Numbered from the stretch's first letter, positions 36,946-46,679 are shown. The stretch is DNA of 64,000 nt from Lysinibacillus irui (GCF_028877475.1 NZ_CP113527.1:3279501-3343500); one strand, 5' to 3'. Notes: a model not told the origin generated them from the sequence alone. Numbers and translations: made by a program.

Positions 36946-38022
36946 TTATACATTAGCGCGAATTGTCTCTAATGTCGAACGATCTGCTTTTTTCACTAAT
37001 TCAACAATTAATGCTTTTGCAGCTGCGTAGTCATCAATATGAATAATAGACGCTGATGTATGAATATAACGTGAACAAACTCCTATAACTGCACTTGGAA
37101 TACCATCATTTGCTGTATGCACTCTACCTGCGTCTGTTCCTCCCTGTGATACGAAATACTGGTAAGGAATATGGTTAGATTCAGCCGTATCTAAAATAAA
37201 TTCACGCATACCACGATGTGTGACCATCGTGCGGTCTAAAATACGAAGTAATGTACCTTTGCCAAGTTGTCCAAATTGATTTTTCTCTCCAGACATATCA
37301 TTAGCTGGAGAAGCATCTAAAGCGAAGAATAAATCTGGTTTAATCATATTTGCTGATACTTGAGCACCACGTAATCCAACTTCCTCCATGACGTTTGCGC
37401 CTGAATATAGATGCGATCCTAGTTTTTCATTTTGTACTTCTTTCATTAACTCAATCGCTAGACCACAGCCGTAGCGATTATCCCAAGCTTTAGCCATAAT
37501 TTTTTTCGGATTCGCCATTGGTGTAAATGGACAAATTGGAATGATGGATTGTCCTGGACGAACACCCATATTCATTGCATCTTCCTTGTTGTCAGCACCA
37601 ACATCGATTAGCATATTTTTTATATCCATTGGCTTAGCACGTTCTGCATCTGTTAAAAGATGTGGTGGTATGGAAGACACAACACCAGGAATTGCACCAT
37701 TCTTCGTATATACTTCTACACGTTGTGCAAGCATAACCTGATTCCACCAGCCACCTAGTGTTTGGAAACGAATCATGCCATTATCTGTAATAGAAGTAAC
37801 CATAAATGCTACTTCATCCATATGTCCAGCAACCAATATTTTTGGTGCGTCTGCAACATCACTGTGCTTGACACCAAAGATGCCCCCTAAATTGTCTTGA
37901 ACGATTTCATCCGAGTACTTTTCTAACTCAGTGCGCATGAACTTACGAACAGCATGTTCATTACCCGGAGCGCCTGGTAACTCTGTTAAAGTTTTAAATA
38001 ATTGTAATGTTTCCTCATTCAT
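36946..38022 (-). CDS. ytoP: M42-family aminopeptidase (YtoP)
   Basis: A binuclear metal aminopeptidase of the glutamyl aminopeptidase/cellulase-M family, cytoplasmic. It has 358 residues. Metal and catalytic motifs are [12 protein letters not shown] (about 63-74), [15 protein letters not shown] (about 175-190), [12 protein letters not shown] (about 209-220), [10 protein letters not shown] (about 230-239) and a final [13 protein letters not shown] take the ATG at 38022 behind GGGGAGAG rather than the longer frame to 38106. The neighbour ytzB is divergent, as in B. subtilis. Confidence 0.92.
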   Translation of the reverse strand: MNEETLQLFKTLTELPGAPGNEHAVRKFMRTELEKYSDEIVQDNLGGIFGVKHSDVADAPKILVAGHMDEVAFMVTSITDNGMIRFQTLGGWWNQVMLAQRVEVYTKNGAIPGVVSSIPPHLLTDAERAKPMDIKNMLIDVGADNKEDAMNMGVRPGQSIIPICPFTPMANPKKIMAKAWDNRYGCGLAIELMKEVQNEKLGSHLYSGANVMEEVGLRGAQVSANMIKPDLFFALDASPANDMSGEKNQFGQLGKGTLLRILDRTMVTHRGMREFILDTAESNHIPYQYFVSQGGTDAGRVHTANDGIPSAVIGVCSRYIHTSASIIHIDDYAAAKALIVELVKKADRSTLETIRANV

Positions 38023-38189
38023 GATGACTCTCTCTCCCCACGAAGTAGAATATTCTTCCTTGCCTATTGTATCACATTTATTTCCGAATTCGAAATATTG
38101 ATACATTTCCTAAAACAGCTAATGTGTGAACGTGCATTCACTCTATAGGCTATGCTAAAATAAGCTTATAGAAAAAGGAGGAAAGATGT

Positions 38190-38504
38190 ATGAAATTACG
38201 TGATTTTTTAATTGGTGTTGCAACTGGCTTAGCTGCCGCAGTCATTATTAAAGAAGCTAGTGAAAAAGTTTCTCCGTTCGTACCTGCAGGACAAGTACTT
38301 GAAAACATAAAAAGAGAATTTAAAAAGGATGCGCCGATTGACGGTTCTTGGATTTTTATGAAAACAGAAGATTTCACAAACGGTATTATGACAATCCCAG
38401 TATACCGCGGAGGAATCTCTCGTATGCATGAAGGCGAAATGCAAACTTTCGAATTTGCTGCTGATGCACGCTCAGGTGTTGTAGTGGAATTAACTGAAGT
38501 TTAA
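38190..38504 (+). CDS. ytzB: YtzB-like small protein
   Basis: A 104-residue protein. The N-terminal helix MKLRDFLIGVATGLAAAVII may be a membrane anchor or glycine-rich helix. A compact beta-rich C-terminus follows (DGSWIFMKTEDFTNGIMTIP, YRGGISRMHEGEMQTFEFAA), typical of PepSY-like small proteins. The ATG is behind AAAGGAGG. It is divergent from ytoP and monocistronic. Function unknown; the symbol follows synteny and the N-terminal similarity. Confidence 0.75.
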   Translation: MKLRDFLIGVATGLAAAVIIKEASEKVSPFVPAGQVLENIKREFKKDAPIDGSWIFMKTEDFTNGIMTIPVYRGGISRMHEGEMQTFEFAADARSGVVVELTEV

Positions 38505-38527
38505 ACTTAATCCTTTGCACAATATAA

Positions 38528-38557
38528 GAAGCCATCTCATTGAATTGAGATGGCTTC
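38528..38557. terminator. Shared terminator of ytzB and the ATP-grasp ligase gene
   Basis: A perfect 12-bp stem, GAAGCCATCTCA with its complement and a 6-nt loop, between convergent genes. Confidence 0.85.
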
Positions 38558-38563
38558 CTTATT

Positions 38564-39790
38564 TTACTCGGATAAACCTTTATTATTAAAGTATTTTTTA
38601 TACTTACGATAATAATTTAAGTTATTAAGCGTTAATTTCACCCAACGCTTAGTATTCATGTCCTTATTAAAGTAAAGGGAATTTGTATACTTGCCTTCAC
38701 TAATTAGCTTCTTCGCTTCAAGTTTAAGCTTTTCGTTTGAAGCATATTTAAACAGCACACCCTTAGGAATAATCATCCACAAATGTTTGTCCTGCACATA
38801 TGTGACATCTTGCTCGATATTTAACATATGATCATCGGCAACATACTTCATTAAATTATGACCACTTGCTGTTACATAGTAGCTAGAGCGACCATTTCGT
38901 AAATTAATTTCAAATAGTTTATATTGCTTGTCTCGGATATCATATTTCATATCGAAATTCGCAAAGCCCGTATAGCCTATATCTTCTAAGAAGAAACGTA
39001 CTTGATCCATTAATTCTTTATCGTAGGTAGTTACAATGGCAGCATAGCTTCCGATACCTTCAGGAGAATGTTCTTCTAGAATAGGATTTCCTAAACACAT
39101 TAGCTTGACTTTCCCGTCTTTCCCTACATAGGCATTTAACACACGCATATAAGAGTCATCACCAGGTATAAATTCTTGAATAATCATTGTATCCTGGTAA
39201 GTTGAGCTATAAATAGCTTTTAATATAGCCGTTTTTTCCGCTTCATCATACGCGACAAATACTTTTTTCTTACCCGGGAATTTACAAGCCCAATATTCCA
39301 CAGAGTTTGATGCCTTTAAAATAATGGGATAAGAAAATGGTGGTGTAAAGTTTTCATAATTGTCAGCTGTTACTGTCGTAGTCCCCGGATACTTAAAATC
39401 ATATCGATCACACATCTTATAGAAATTTTCTTTTAACAAAATTTCATCCATCAATGATTCATCGATGTAAGGAACTGTAAAATGTTCTTGCAATACTGGC
39501 TTATTTTTAATAATAAGCTTGGCATAATCGTCTCCACACGCTAAAAGTAATAGTTTTTTATCAGCATATTTTTTTGCGACTTCTGCAAGTGCAGGAGCAA
39601 AAACTTCCTGTTCATTTAAACGGTCTATTTCTTGAAATTGTAGAATATGACTATCTTGTGTGGCAGTTAAATGAGAACGTCCTAAAACAAGTGGTTTAAT
39701 ACCATATGCTTCATAAAACGAACGTGCCATACCATATGCATTCATATCTGATCCTAGTAAAACTGGTAAAAATGGTTGTTCAGTTGCCAT
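38564..39790 (-). CDS. ATP-grasp carboxylate-amine ligase, probable D-aspartate ligase of the peptidoglycan cross-bridge
   Basis: A 408-residue ATP-grasp enzyme. The N-terminal pre-ATP-grasp region has VLLGSDMNAYGMARSFYEAY and LLLLACGDDYAKL; the ATP-grasp core has FSYPIILKASNSVEYW, MIIQEFIPGDDSYMRVLNAY, and the metal-binding GFANFDMKYD with FEINLRNGRSSYY. This layout is that of the Asl D-aspartate ligases of enterococci and lactobacilli, which attach D-Asp to the epsilon-amino group of the stem-peptide lysine. The taxon suggested by the window has an L-Lys-D-Asp bridge, which fits. The ribosome site is weak (AGAGAG). No aspartate racemase is adjacent; it stands alone. Confidence 0.8.
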   Translation of the reverse strand: MATEQPFLPVLLGSDMNAYGMARSFYEAYGIKPLVLGRSHLTATQDSHILQFQEIDRLNEQEVFAPALAEVAKKYADKKLLLLACGDDYAKLIIKNKPVLQEHFTVPYIDESLMDEILLKENFYKMCDRYDFKYPGTTTVTADNYENFTPPFSYPIILKASNSVEYWACKFPGKKKVFVAYDEAEKTAILKAIYSSTYQDTMIIQEFIPGDDSYMRVLNAYVGKDGKVKLMCLGNPILEEHSPEGIGSYAAIVTTYDKELMDQVRFFLEDIGYTGFANFDMKYDIRDKQYKLFEINLRNGRSSYYVTASGHNLMKYVADDHMLNIEQDVTYVQDKHLWMIIPKGVLFKYASNEKLKLEAKKLISEGKYTNSLYFNKDMNTKRWVKLTLNNLNYYRKYKKYFNNKGLSE

Positions 39791-39917
39791 GTTTATTTCA
39801 ACTCTCTTTTGTATTTTTGTATCGTGTTAAGTGTATCATATTTTCTATCGTGGTCACGAACAAAAAAGCGAGGCATTGACATTTTATATGTCAAATACCT
39901 CTACTTTCCTTACTCTA

Positions 39918-40781
39918 TTAAAATGTAATAACAGCTTGTCTACTACGCTCTAACTTATCCACTATTTCTTTGCCTGTTTCATCCCATTTAATCATACGGT
40001 AGTAAGCATCATGATAGAAAATAAAGCCATAATTATTTGCAAGCGCTTCTTTCATAAGTCGCTCTTTTGCAAATACACTTGTCATTGGATAATCGTCATA
40101 GGCTAAAACCCATAGAGGATTTTGGTGAGCATGTGTTGGCATAATATCAGCCATATGCAATAATACCTCGCCGTTTTGTGTTAGCTTAATAACGGCATGT
40201 CCCTCACTATGACCACCTGTATGAATCATTTCAATCCCAGGTGTTACTTCTAATGAACCTTCATAGGTTTCAACCAAGTGCTGTACTGGCTCCCAATTTT
40301 CTTTCCAATACGTATTTTTAGAGCGAATATTCGGGTTTCGCATTTCATCCCACTCAATTTTCGTCACAAAAATTTTGGCATTCGGAAAAGTTGGGACAAG
40401 GACATCTCCTTCCCACTGCGTTAAACCACCCGCATGATCAAAATGTAAATGGGTCATTAACACTACATCAATATCAGCGGTCGTTAACCCTAGCTCCTGC
40501 AAGCTATCCGCTAACGAGGATTCTTCTGTCACCCCGAAATTTCGCAACTGTTTTTCATTTAATTTTTTAAAGCCAACTCCTGTATCAATCAGGTAGTTTT
40601 TACCTTCATACTGGATGAGGATAGGCTCTGTTGGTAATTCAATTTGGTTTTTTTCATTGACTGGATATTTGCGAGACCAAAGTGGCTTTGGTACAACACC
40701 AAACATCGCACCACCATCAAGGCACGTAACACCCCCGTTAAGCCATGATAATGACATATTGTGAAACTGTAACTGATCCAT
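39918..40781 (-). CDS. ytnP: YtnP-like metallo-beta-lactamase-fold lactonase
   Basis: An MBL-fold hydrolase of 287 residues in the YtnP quorum-quenching lactonase family. The zinc motif is T-H111-L-H113-F-D115-H116, followed by [12 protein letters not shown] with the third His, [16 protein letters not shown] with the bridging Asp, and YFYHDAYY-like FIFYHDAYY. The N-terminal [20 protein letters not shown] is family-like. The ATG is behind GGGGGAG and 11 bp after the trmB stop, so the two are in one operon. Substrates other than acyl-homoserine lactones are possible. Confidence 0.88.
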   Translation of the reverse strand: MDQLQFHNMSLSWLNGGVTCLDGGAMFGVVPKPLWSRKYPVNEKNQIELPTEPILIQYEGKNYLIDTGVGFKKLNEKQLRNFGVTEESSLADSLQELGLTTADIDVVLMTHLHFDHAGGLTQWEGDVLVPTFPNAKIFVTKIEWDEMRNPNIRSKNTYWKENWEPVQHLVETYEGSLEVTPGIEMIHTGGHSEGHAVIKLTQNGEVLLHMADIMPTHAHQNPLWVLAYDDYPMTSVFAKERLMKEALANNYGFIFYHDAYYRMIKWDETGKEIVDKLERSRQAVITF

Positions 40782-40792
40782 CCATACTCCCC

Positions 40793-41443
40793 CTACAATT
40801 TAGTAATAAATTGCGATTCTAATCGATAAATCGGCTGCCCTTTCGCAGAAAACTTCTCTTCATATTCAGTCATCACGTTATCCTCTGGCATATTAGCATG
40901 TAAGTCGAGAGATACATACTTTAATAACATACCATATTCGGACATACTGATTAATGAATACTCGAACAGACCACGGTTATCCGTTTTAAAATGGATTTCC
41001 CCATTATCCACCAAAATCGACTCATATAATTTCAAAAAATCCCCATGCGTTAAACGTCTTTTAGCATGACGTGTTTTTGGCCAAGGATCTGAGAAATTCA
41101 GGTATACGCGTGATACATCGTTTTTATCAAAAAATTTATTTAAATCTGCGCCATTTACTTTTAGTAAGCGTAAATTCGCTGGAGATTTTGCCTCTAGCAC
41201 TTTCTCTAATGCACAAACAATCACACTATCATAAAGCTCGATGCCAATATAGTTGATATTTGGATTTTGCAAAGCCATTCCTGTTACAAATTGACCTTTT
41301 CCAGAACCCACCTCGATATGGATTGGATTGTCGTTTCCGAAAACAGCTTGCCAGTTTCCTTTAAAGTCTTCAGGATTTGGAATAATCACCTCTGGATGAT
41401 TTGTTATCATTTCCTCCGCCCAAGGCTTATTTCTTAATCTCAA
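40793..41443 (-). CDS. trmB: tRNA (guanine-N7-)-methyltransferase
   Basis: Methylates G46 of the tRNA variable loop using SAM. It has 216 residues. The N-terminus [11 protein letters not shown], the SAM motif [16 protein letters not shown] (about 40-55), [16 protein letters not shown], and the substrate motif [18 protein letters not shown] (about 117-134) are all canonical TrmB. The start is TTG at 41443, behind GAGGAACAACA; no ATG competes. It is followed 11 bp later by ytnP. Confidence 0.96.
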   Translation of the reverse strand: MRLRNKPWAEEMITNHPEVIIPNPEDFKGNWQAVFGNDNPIHIEVGSGKGQFVTGMALQNPNINYIGIELYDSVIVCALEKVLEAKSPANLRLLKVNGADLNKFFDKNDVSRVYLNFSDPWPKTRHAKRRLTHGDFLKLYESILVDNGEIHFKTDNRGLFEYSLISMSEYGMLLKYVSLDLHANMPEDNVMTEYEEKFSAKGQPIYRLESQFITKL

Positions 41444-41538
41444 TGTTGTTCCTCATTTCTTTCTTATGAAATTATTGATTTTTTTATAGTATAACGTATT
41501 CCCCTATAATTCGCATGAAATTATTGTACGATGATATT

Positions 41539-42471
41539 TTAGCAATATTTGTCAATCACCTGCCATGCGTTTTGTTGCACAGTACAGCGAATAGTAGTTT
41601 CCTCGTTAACAACTCCGATATAATTGCCGTCCGTGTGACAATCAACCTGATCATCTCCAACGATAATATCAAAGTGTTGACCTTGTAAAAAAGTAATTTC
41701 CTTAAATTTTGTATGCTTTTCGAAAAACACAGTGACAAAAACAAGTAATAATTTAATACGTGAAATCCCATGGACAATTGTAATATCTACTAGGCCATCA
41801 TCTGCTCTCGCAGCAGGGGTTATTTTCATACCTCCGCCAAAGTAAGGCTGATTACTCATTGCCACAAACCATGCCTGCTGGAATTGCCATTCCTGCTCAT
41901 CTGCACGTACTATTACATCAAAACGATGAAAGCGGAATAATCCTCTTATAACAGCAACAGCATAAGAAAGTTTACCAAGTCCTATTTTATTGAGGAATAG
42001 CTTAAGTCGAGATGTATTGATTAATTTTGTAACATGAGCATCAAAGCCTATGCCTGCATTATTAACGAAGATTTCTTTTTGCTTATTTCCTAGGTGAATT
42101 ATCCCTACATCCTTTATCGTACTTGCCTTTGCAGACTTAACATAATGCTCAATTTGGCTAGAATTATGAAAGACAGGGAAAAAACGTGCAAAATCATTGC
42201 CAGAACCAGCACGAACAACACCTATTACTATGTTTTTATTATGTACAACACCACTTACCACTTCATGGATTGTGCCATCACCACCTACTATGACAAGTAG
42301 CATAGGATCTCGCTGTTGCTGTGCCCATTTTTTGGCTATTTCTTGTCCATGTCCTTCGTACTCTGTAAAAGCCACTTGGTAGGTGATGGTTAGTTGCTGT
42401 TGAAGCCGTAGCCATACCTTTCTCCCTTTGCCATTTCCCGCGGACTCGTTGACAATAATTAAAATCTGCAT
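41539..42471 (-). CDS. ytlR: Diacylglycerol-kinase-family lipid kinase
   Basis: A 310-residue protein of the DgkB/sphingosine kinase/BmrU family, expected to phosphorylate a lipid or polyprenol-type substrate at the membrane. The N-terminal ILIIVNESAGNGKGRKVW and the catalytic loop VIVGGDGTIHEVVSG (about 60-74) are present, followed by VRAGSGNDFARFF. The start overlaps no gene but lies 3 bp after the upstream NERD-like gene's stop, with AGAGGATTGATG as ribosome site inside it; translational coupling is likely. Substrate is unknown; B. subtilis YtlR is the likely counterpart by position. Confidence 0.85.
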   Translation of the reverse strand: MQILIIVNESAGNGKGRKVWLRLQQQLTITYQVAFTEYEGHGQEIAKKWAQQQRDPMLLVIVGGDGTIHEVVSGVVHNKNIVIGVVRAGSGNDFARFFPVFHNSSQIEHYVKSAKASTIKDVGIIHLGNKQKEIFVNNAGIGFDAHVTKLINTSRLKLFLNKIGLGKLSYAVAVIRGLFRFHRFDVIVRADEQEWQFQQAWFVAMSNQPYFGGGMKITPAARADDGLVDITIVHGISRIKLLLVFVTVFFEKHTKFKEITFLQGQHFDIIVGDDQVDCHTDGNYIGVVNEETTIRCTVQQNAWQVIDKYC

Positions 42472-42474
42472 ACA

Positions 42475-43479
42475 TCAATCCTCTGATGCTTGAGGTGCTT
42501 GCTGCCAAATATCTCGATTAAAGGAGGTCGTTTGGACAGTATTTAGAATCGTTTGTGCAGCTCTTATTTGCATATGTTTCATAGGTGATGAAACTTTTCT
42601 TAATTGTTCAATCCATTCCCCGTAATTTCGACGATCTACAAAGCGAACGCCAAATGGTGAACCAGGATAATCAAAATAACCATTACGAGTTAAAACAACC
42701 TTACGGATAGGCATATCAATATTATCTTGCTTAAATAACTGAGATAGTACTGACTCCATTCGTCCTAAATTAATGGTTGGATTTAGAACTTTAGAATCTT
42801 TCGTCCCTACTTTTTTGATCCAGAAGCGGTCACTGCCACCAACATAAACAGCTTGATTTTCAGCTTCTAACACCGTAATACAAATACATTCTGTTGGCGA
42901 CATAAGTACTACATCTAGCTCAATAGGAGCTTTTCTTATTTGTAGAATCGGATAATAAAACAACAAGTAGTTATCTGGTAAAGTTTGCAATAACGTACGT
43001 AGTAAAGAGTCACGCATGAAACGAGGATCTACATATGATTTTTCACGTAATGTAGAGCTCGCCCATTTCATTTGAAAATGGAAAAACTGGTCAATAAACA
43101 TTCGTTTCAGTTCATGAACAGATTGTGGTGCATACACAATTTTAGGTTCAAAAATGAGCGTCGTTTCTTCTTCTGGAATGGCATCTTCATCACTGACAAG
43201 CTCATCTGATATTTCTATCTGTTCAACATCTTCTGTTGTATCTTTTGGACGACCAGCAAAGATTTTTTTAAAGAGGGAAAATCTTTCCTTTTCCTCAAAA
43301 GCCTCCGTTTCAGCCTCATTGTCAATATGTTGCCACTCGCTAATATCCTCTCCCAATTCCCACTGACGCTTAATGCGCTCCCATTGGCTTTTCTTTAAGC
43401 GCACAAATTGTGTTGGATATCTCGCTAAATCAATTTGATAGCGTGAAATATAATCTTGTATCTTCACTAATTGTGCCAT
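42475..43479 (-). CDS. YtlQ-like protein with a possible NERD-like domain
   Basis: A 334-residue soluble protein. The N-terminal 60 residues are basic/acidic and helical (LVKIQDYISRYQIDLARYPT), then a disordered acidic linker (about 80-125), then a conserved region with APIELDVVLMSPTECICITV and YVGGSDRFWIKKV that resembles the NERD (nuclease-related) fold, although the typical active-site Glu-Lys pattern is not obvious. The ATG is behind GGAGTG. It forms a pair with the lipid kinase 3 bp downstream. I do not assign a function. Confidence 0.6.
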   Translation of the reverse strand: MAQLVKIQDYISRYQIDLARYPTQFVRLKKSQWERIKRQWELGEDISEWQHIDNEAETEAFEEKERFSLFKKIFAGRPKDTTEDVEQIEISDELVSDEDAIPEEETTLIFEPKIVYAPQSVHELKRMFIDQFFHFQMKWASSTLREKSYVDPRFMRDSLLRTLLQTLPDNYLLFYYPILQIRKAPIELDVVLMSPTECICITVLEAENQAVYVGGSDRFWIKKVGTKDSKVLNPTINLGRMESVLSQLFKQDNIDMPIRKVVLTRNGYFDYPGSPFGVRFVDRRNYGEWIEQLRKVSSPMKHMQIRAAQTILNTVQTTSFNRDIWQQAPQASED

Positions 43480-43766
43480 GTAAATGTCACTCCATTCTTA
43501 CTCACCATATCTTTAGTTCTTTTCTACCTTGATTCAGAATTGTTTCTATTATTCTAAGTGGTATTTGTTTTCTATTTTTCAAACGCCCACTAAATCAAGG
43601 TTGTCGGTAATTCCCCACGATGCAGGTATAATAGCTTTCGATTACTTTTAATTGAAAAGAAGCAATTGTATACATTACATCGACACATGTTCTACGAAAT
43701 TCAAACGGAAAATTATTCTTTACTATCCTTTTTATTTTACATGACGATACCCAACATTACATCCAT
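43480..43766. other. Spacer upstream of the YtlQ-like gene
   Basis: About 290 bp, AT-rich, containing no open frame with a ribosome site. It lies between two leftward genes and ends at the dat terminator, so it should hold the promoter for the YtlQ-like/ytlR pair. No strong promoter is apparent. Confidence 0.5.
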
Positions 43767-43797
43767 AAAAAAAGAACTACCCTTATCGATAGTTCTC
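43767..43797 (-). terminator. dat terminator
   Basis: AGAACTA and TAGTTCT form a 7-bp stem around a 10-nt loop, followed by TTTTTTT on the minus strand. Confidence 0.85.
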
Positions 43798-43814
43798 TTA
43801 AACGTTTTATTTTA

Positions 43815-44666
43815 TTATTCATTTACAGAAATCGGTAATTTCGCCTCAAATGCTTGCTGTAGTTGACGAGTCCACTCACCTGGAACTCCCGCACCAATCT
43901 GGTTGCCATCAACATCAATAACAGGTGTAACTTCAGAAGATACGGAGGATACAATGATTTCATCCATAGTTAATAAATCTGCCTTTGTCATCGGTTCTTC
44001 AATAACAGGTAAATTAATTTCCTCTGCACATTTTAAAATCACTTGGCGTGTAATTCCATTTAAAATAAAGTTATTTGCTGGATGTGTATAAAGCTTACCA
44101 TCTTTAATACCATAAACATTGGCTGATGAGCATTCTGTGACAATATCACCACGGTGTAAAATCGCTTCATAGCAGCCCTTTTCAGCAGCCTCTTGTTTCG
44201 CTAATACTGCCCCTAGTAAGTTAAGAGATTTGATATCGCAACGTAACCAACGAATATCCTCTACAAAAGTGGCCTTTACCCCTTTTTCAAAGTTTTCATA
44301 TGCACGCTCACCCGCTTTAACATTTCCAGTTAAAACAGCTGGAACACTTGCATCTGGGAACACATGATTACGTGAGTTTGCACCACGAGTGATCTGGAAA
44401 TATACATGTCCTGTATCTAGATTATTTTTTTCAATTAGCTCATGTAGTAATTTGTGTAAAACGTCTTTTGTATAAGGAATAACAAGACGAATTTTTTCGG
44501 CGCTCGCATAGAAACGATCAATATGTTCTTGTGCTGTAAACATGTTTCCGTTATAAACTTTAATTACTTCATAAATTCCATCACCGAACTGATAGCCTCT
44601 GTCTTCTGGCGATACTGCAATCGATCCTTCTTCAACAATTTGATCATTCCATAATGAATATGCCAT
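43815..44666 (-). CDS. dat: D-amino-acid aminotransferase
   Basis: PLP fold-type IV transaminase interconverting D-alanine, D-glutamate and D-aspartate with their keto acids; it supplies D-amino acids for the wall. It has 283 residues. It begins MAYSLWNDQIVEEGSIAVSP, has the DRGYQFGDGIYEVIKVY substrate entrance, the Schiff-base lysine Lys146 (CDIKSLNLL) and the PLP phosphate-binding SSVSSEVTPV. The ATG is behind AAAGGATG. It follows pepV by 27 bp, the usual Bacillales pepV-dat pair. It could also supply D-Asp to the cross-bridge ligase at 38564. Confidence 0.94.
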   Translation of the reverse strand: MAYSLWNDQIVEEGSIAVSPEDRGYQFGDGIYEVIKVYNGNMFTAQEHIDRFYASAEKIRLVIPYTKDVLHKLLHELIEKNNLDTGHVYFQITRGANSRNHVFPDASVPAVLTGNVKAGERAYENFEKGVKATFVEDIRWLRCDIKSLNLLGAVLAKQEAAEKGCYEAILHRGDIVTECSSANVYGIKDGKLYTHPANNFILNGITRQVILKCAEEINLPVIEEPMTKADLLTMDEIIVSSVSSEVTPVIDVDGNQIGAGVPGEWTRQLQQAFEAKLPISVNE

Positions 44667-44693
44667 ATTTCATTCATCCTTTTCGTCTTTGAG

Positions 44694-46100
44694 TTATTTT
44701 TTTCCTGCAAGTTCAACAATCGCTTCAGCATATATTGCCGCTGCTTTAACAAGGTTTTCAACCACAACAAACTCATCCGCACGATGCGCTACATCTGGCT
44801 CTCCTGGGAATAACATCCCGAATGCTACTCCTTTTTTCATCACACGTGCATATGTCCCACCACCTGTTGATAATAGAGGTGTTTCTGTATCACCTGTTTG
44901 ACGTCTATAAATAGAAGCCAATGTTTGAATAAATGGATCATCTTCGCTAACATAATGTGGCTTTGAGTCGTCCTGAATATCTAGAGAAAACCCTTTTTCA
45001 ACAGTTAAGAGTTGTGCAGTTGTTATTTTTTCATCAAATGGATAAGACACAGAATAGCGCATACTGATTACTAAACTGCCACCTTTATTGACATCATAGC
45101 TTACGATTCCTGGATTTAATGTTGTCTGACCCGACATTGCATCCTCAAATTGTAAATCAAGCTGATGCCCATAATGATCCTGATAAAAAACATCTGCGAT
45201 AAAGTCGACAAATTGTTTACTTGCTTCTGTCGTCAATTCTTGCTGTAGAAATGTTGCAAGATAAACAGCTGCATTGACACCTTTTTCTGGCTCCATTGCA
45301 TGTGCTGCTTTACCTTTGATAGTTATTATATAGCGAGAGTCCTCCATTAATAAAGAGCCTTCTAGCTGATTTTTGCTTAAAAATGTTTGAAAATTCTGTT
45401 CGAGTCGTGCTGAGACGTGCTGAAGTGTAGCTTTAGCAAAATCAGGTACCATATTTGGGCGCTTTCCAGCATTAAATAGTAGTAGCTGTTCTTTCATTGC
45501 ATCACCCATTTTATTTTGAGAGAACACAAGCTCAGCAATGCCTTTTTCAGCATTAATGAGCGGGAAATCCGCATCTGGTGCAAAACCAATTGTCGGCATT
45601 TCCTCCTTTTTGAAATAGTGGTCGACACAGCGGAATCCTGTTTCTTCATCCGTACCAATAATCATTCGTACTCTTTTTTCTAAAGGAATACCTGCATCTT
45701 TCACAAGTTTCATGGCCATCCATGCCGCAATAGTAGGGCCTTTATCGTCAATCGCACCACGAGCATATAATTTACCATCTGCTACTGTGCCACTGAATGG
45801 AGGGTATGTCCAATCGGCTTCATCTCCGATCGGGACAACATCCACATGACATAATATACCTAATAGTTCCTCTCCTGTACCCATTTCAATATGTCCAGCA
45901 TAATTATCAACATTTTTCGTTTGCAAACCTTCATTCTGACCTTTTGCTAGTAACCATTCAAGTGCTTGAAGTGGACCATCTCCAAAAGGTACTTCAGTAG
46001 TTATTGTATTCTCGTCGAGAATACTATTAATTCGCACAAGCTCCTGTAAATCTTGTATTAATTCATCTTGCCTTTCTTTTGCAGCCTGTAACCAATCCAT
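44694..46100 (-). CDS. pepV: Dipeptidase PepV, M20 family
   Basis: A zinc-dependent dipeptidase with broad specificity, cytoplasmic. It has 468 residues. The catalytic motifs are GILCHVDVVPIGDEADW (His and Asp), ARGAIDDKGPTIAAW (bridging Asp), IIGTDEETGFRC (Glu pair), APDADFPLI, and LSTGGGTYARVM with the C-terminal ligands. The ATG at 46100 is preceded by AAGGAGG at 8 nt; that site lies inside the longer frame that begins with TTG at 46118, so the longer frame is not used. It is upstream of dat and read together with it. Confidence 0.94.
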   Translation of the reverse strand: MDWLQAAKERQDELIQDLQELVRINSILDENTITTEVPFGDGPLQALEWLLAKGQNEGLQTKNVDNYAGHIEMGTGEELLGILCHVDVVPIGDEADWTYPPFSGTVADGKLYARGAIDDKGPTIAAWMAMKLVKDAGIPLEKRVRMIIGTDEETGFRCVDHYFKKEEMPTIGFAPDADFPLINAEKGIAELVFSQNKMGDAMKEQLLLFNAGKRPNMVPDFAKATLQHVSARLEQNFQTFLSKNQLEGSLLMEDSRYIITIKGKAAHAMEPEKGVNAAVYLATFLQQELTTEASKQFVDFIADVFYQDHYGHQLDLQFEDAMSGQTTLNPGIVSYDVNKGGSLVISMRYSVSYPFDEKITTAQLLTVEKGFSLDIQDDSKPHYVSEDDPFIQTLASIYRRQTGDTETPLLSTGGGTYARVMKKGVAFGMLFPGEPDVAHRADEFVVVENLVKAAAIYAEAIVELAGKK

Positions 46101-46319
46101 ACCATGTTCCTCCTTCAACGTATTAACATTATTCTACACCTTACAACATATATGACAATCAGCTTTCTGACAACTATTTTCAGTAACTTCTACTTACACT
46201 ACCACATATAGCATGTTTTTCACGTATTCCCACAAAATACAGTATAAATTTTATGTTTAAAATGTAAATTTCTCTTGCATTCACTAGAAAATTAAGTAGT
46301 TTTTCTATATAATAAAGTT
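46101..46319. other. pepV-ytzE divergent intergenic region
   Basis: About 220 bp, AT-rich, between divergent genes. A TATAAT at 46308-46313 heads rightward to ytzE. A Shine-Dalgarno for pepV is at the left edge. Nothing else stands out. Confidence 0.5.
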
Positions 46320-46457
46320 ATCAGAATTATTGTTCTGAATATAAAATTAGAAAAGGGGATGTCTAAGGCAGCTACTTATTAGCCTAAGTGCACTCCGCAC
46401 ATATTGTCGTCCGCTAGTCTTTGCCAAGAGAATTAAGATGAAGGAGTGGTTCATTTA
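46320..46457 (+). promoter_or_regulatory. Unclassified structured 5' leader of ytzE
   Basis: After the TATAAT at 46308, the predicted transcript opens with the hairpin TCAGAA-TTATTG-TTCTGA (46321-46338), then a block from 46355 to 46435 that is clearly more GC-rich than the surrounding spacer. It contains AAGGCAGC...TTAGCC, GTGC-ACTCC-GCAC and GTCGTCCGC. It does not code for a protein with a good start. I recognise no riboswitch class. Confidence 0.35.
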
Positions 46458-46679
46458 ATGAAACCAACTACTGATCGAATGCTTAATCGTATTAAAGACG
46501 TGTACATGTTTATTTTAGACAAAGGAACCGTGTCTACACAGGATTTAGTCGAAGAGTTTAGTATCACTCCTCGCACCGTTCAAAGAGATTTGAACGTGTT
46601 AGCCTTTAACGATTTGGTGATGAGTCCAAGTCGAGGCAAATGGACAACGACGAAGAAAAAAGTAAAATTGACGTCTTAG
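46458..46679 (+). CDS. ytzE: YtzE, small DeoR-type HTH regulator
   Basis: A 73-residue DNA-binding protein that is a bare helix-turn-helix: MKPTTDRMLNRIKDVYMFIL, then KGTVSTQDLVEEFSITPRTV QRDLNVLAFNDLV and a basic tail. It is the DeoR HTH without a sensor domain. The ATG at 46458 is behind AAGGAGTGG at 8 nt; a GTG at 46446 overlaps that site and is rejected. It lies divergent from pepV, as ytzE does in B. subtilis. The leader is unusually long, and a terminator follows. Confidence 0.88.
   Translation: MKPTTDRMLNRIKDVYMFILDKGTVSTQDLVEEFSITPRTVQRDLNVLAFNDLVMSPSRGKWTTTKKKVKLTS

Noticed and set aside
43666-43866. Plus-strand open frame upstream of dat
   Set aside because: Overlaps the dat terminator and the dat 3' end on the other strand; no ribosome site.
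46354-46380. Mini-frame encoding MSKAATY in the ytzE leader
   Set aside because: Its GGGG is directly against the ATG with no spacing, so initiation is doubtful. No leader-peptide logic is visible.
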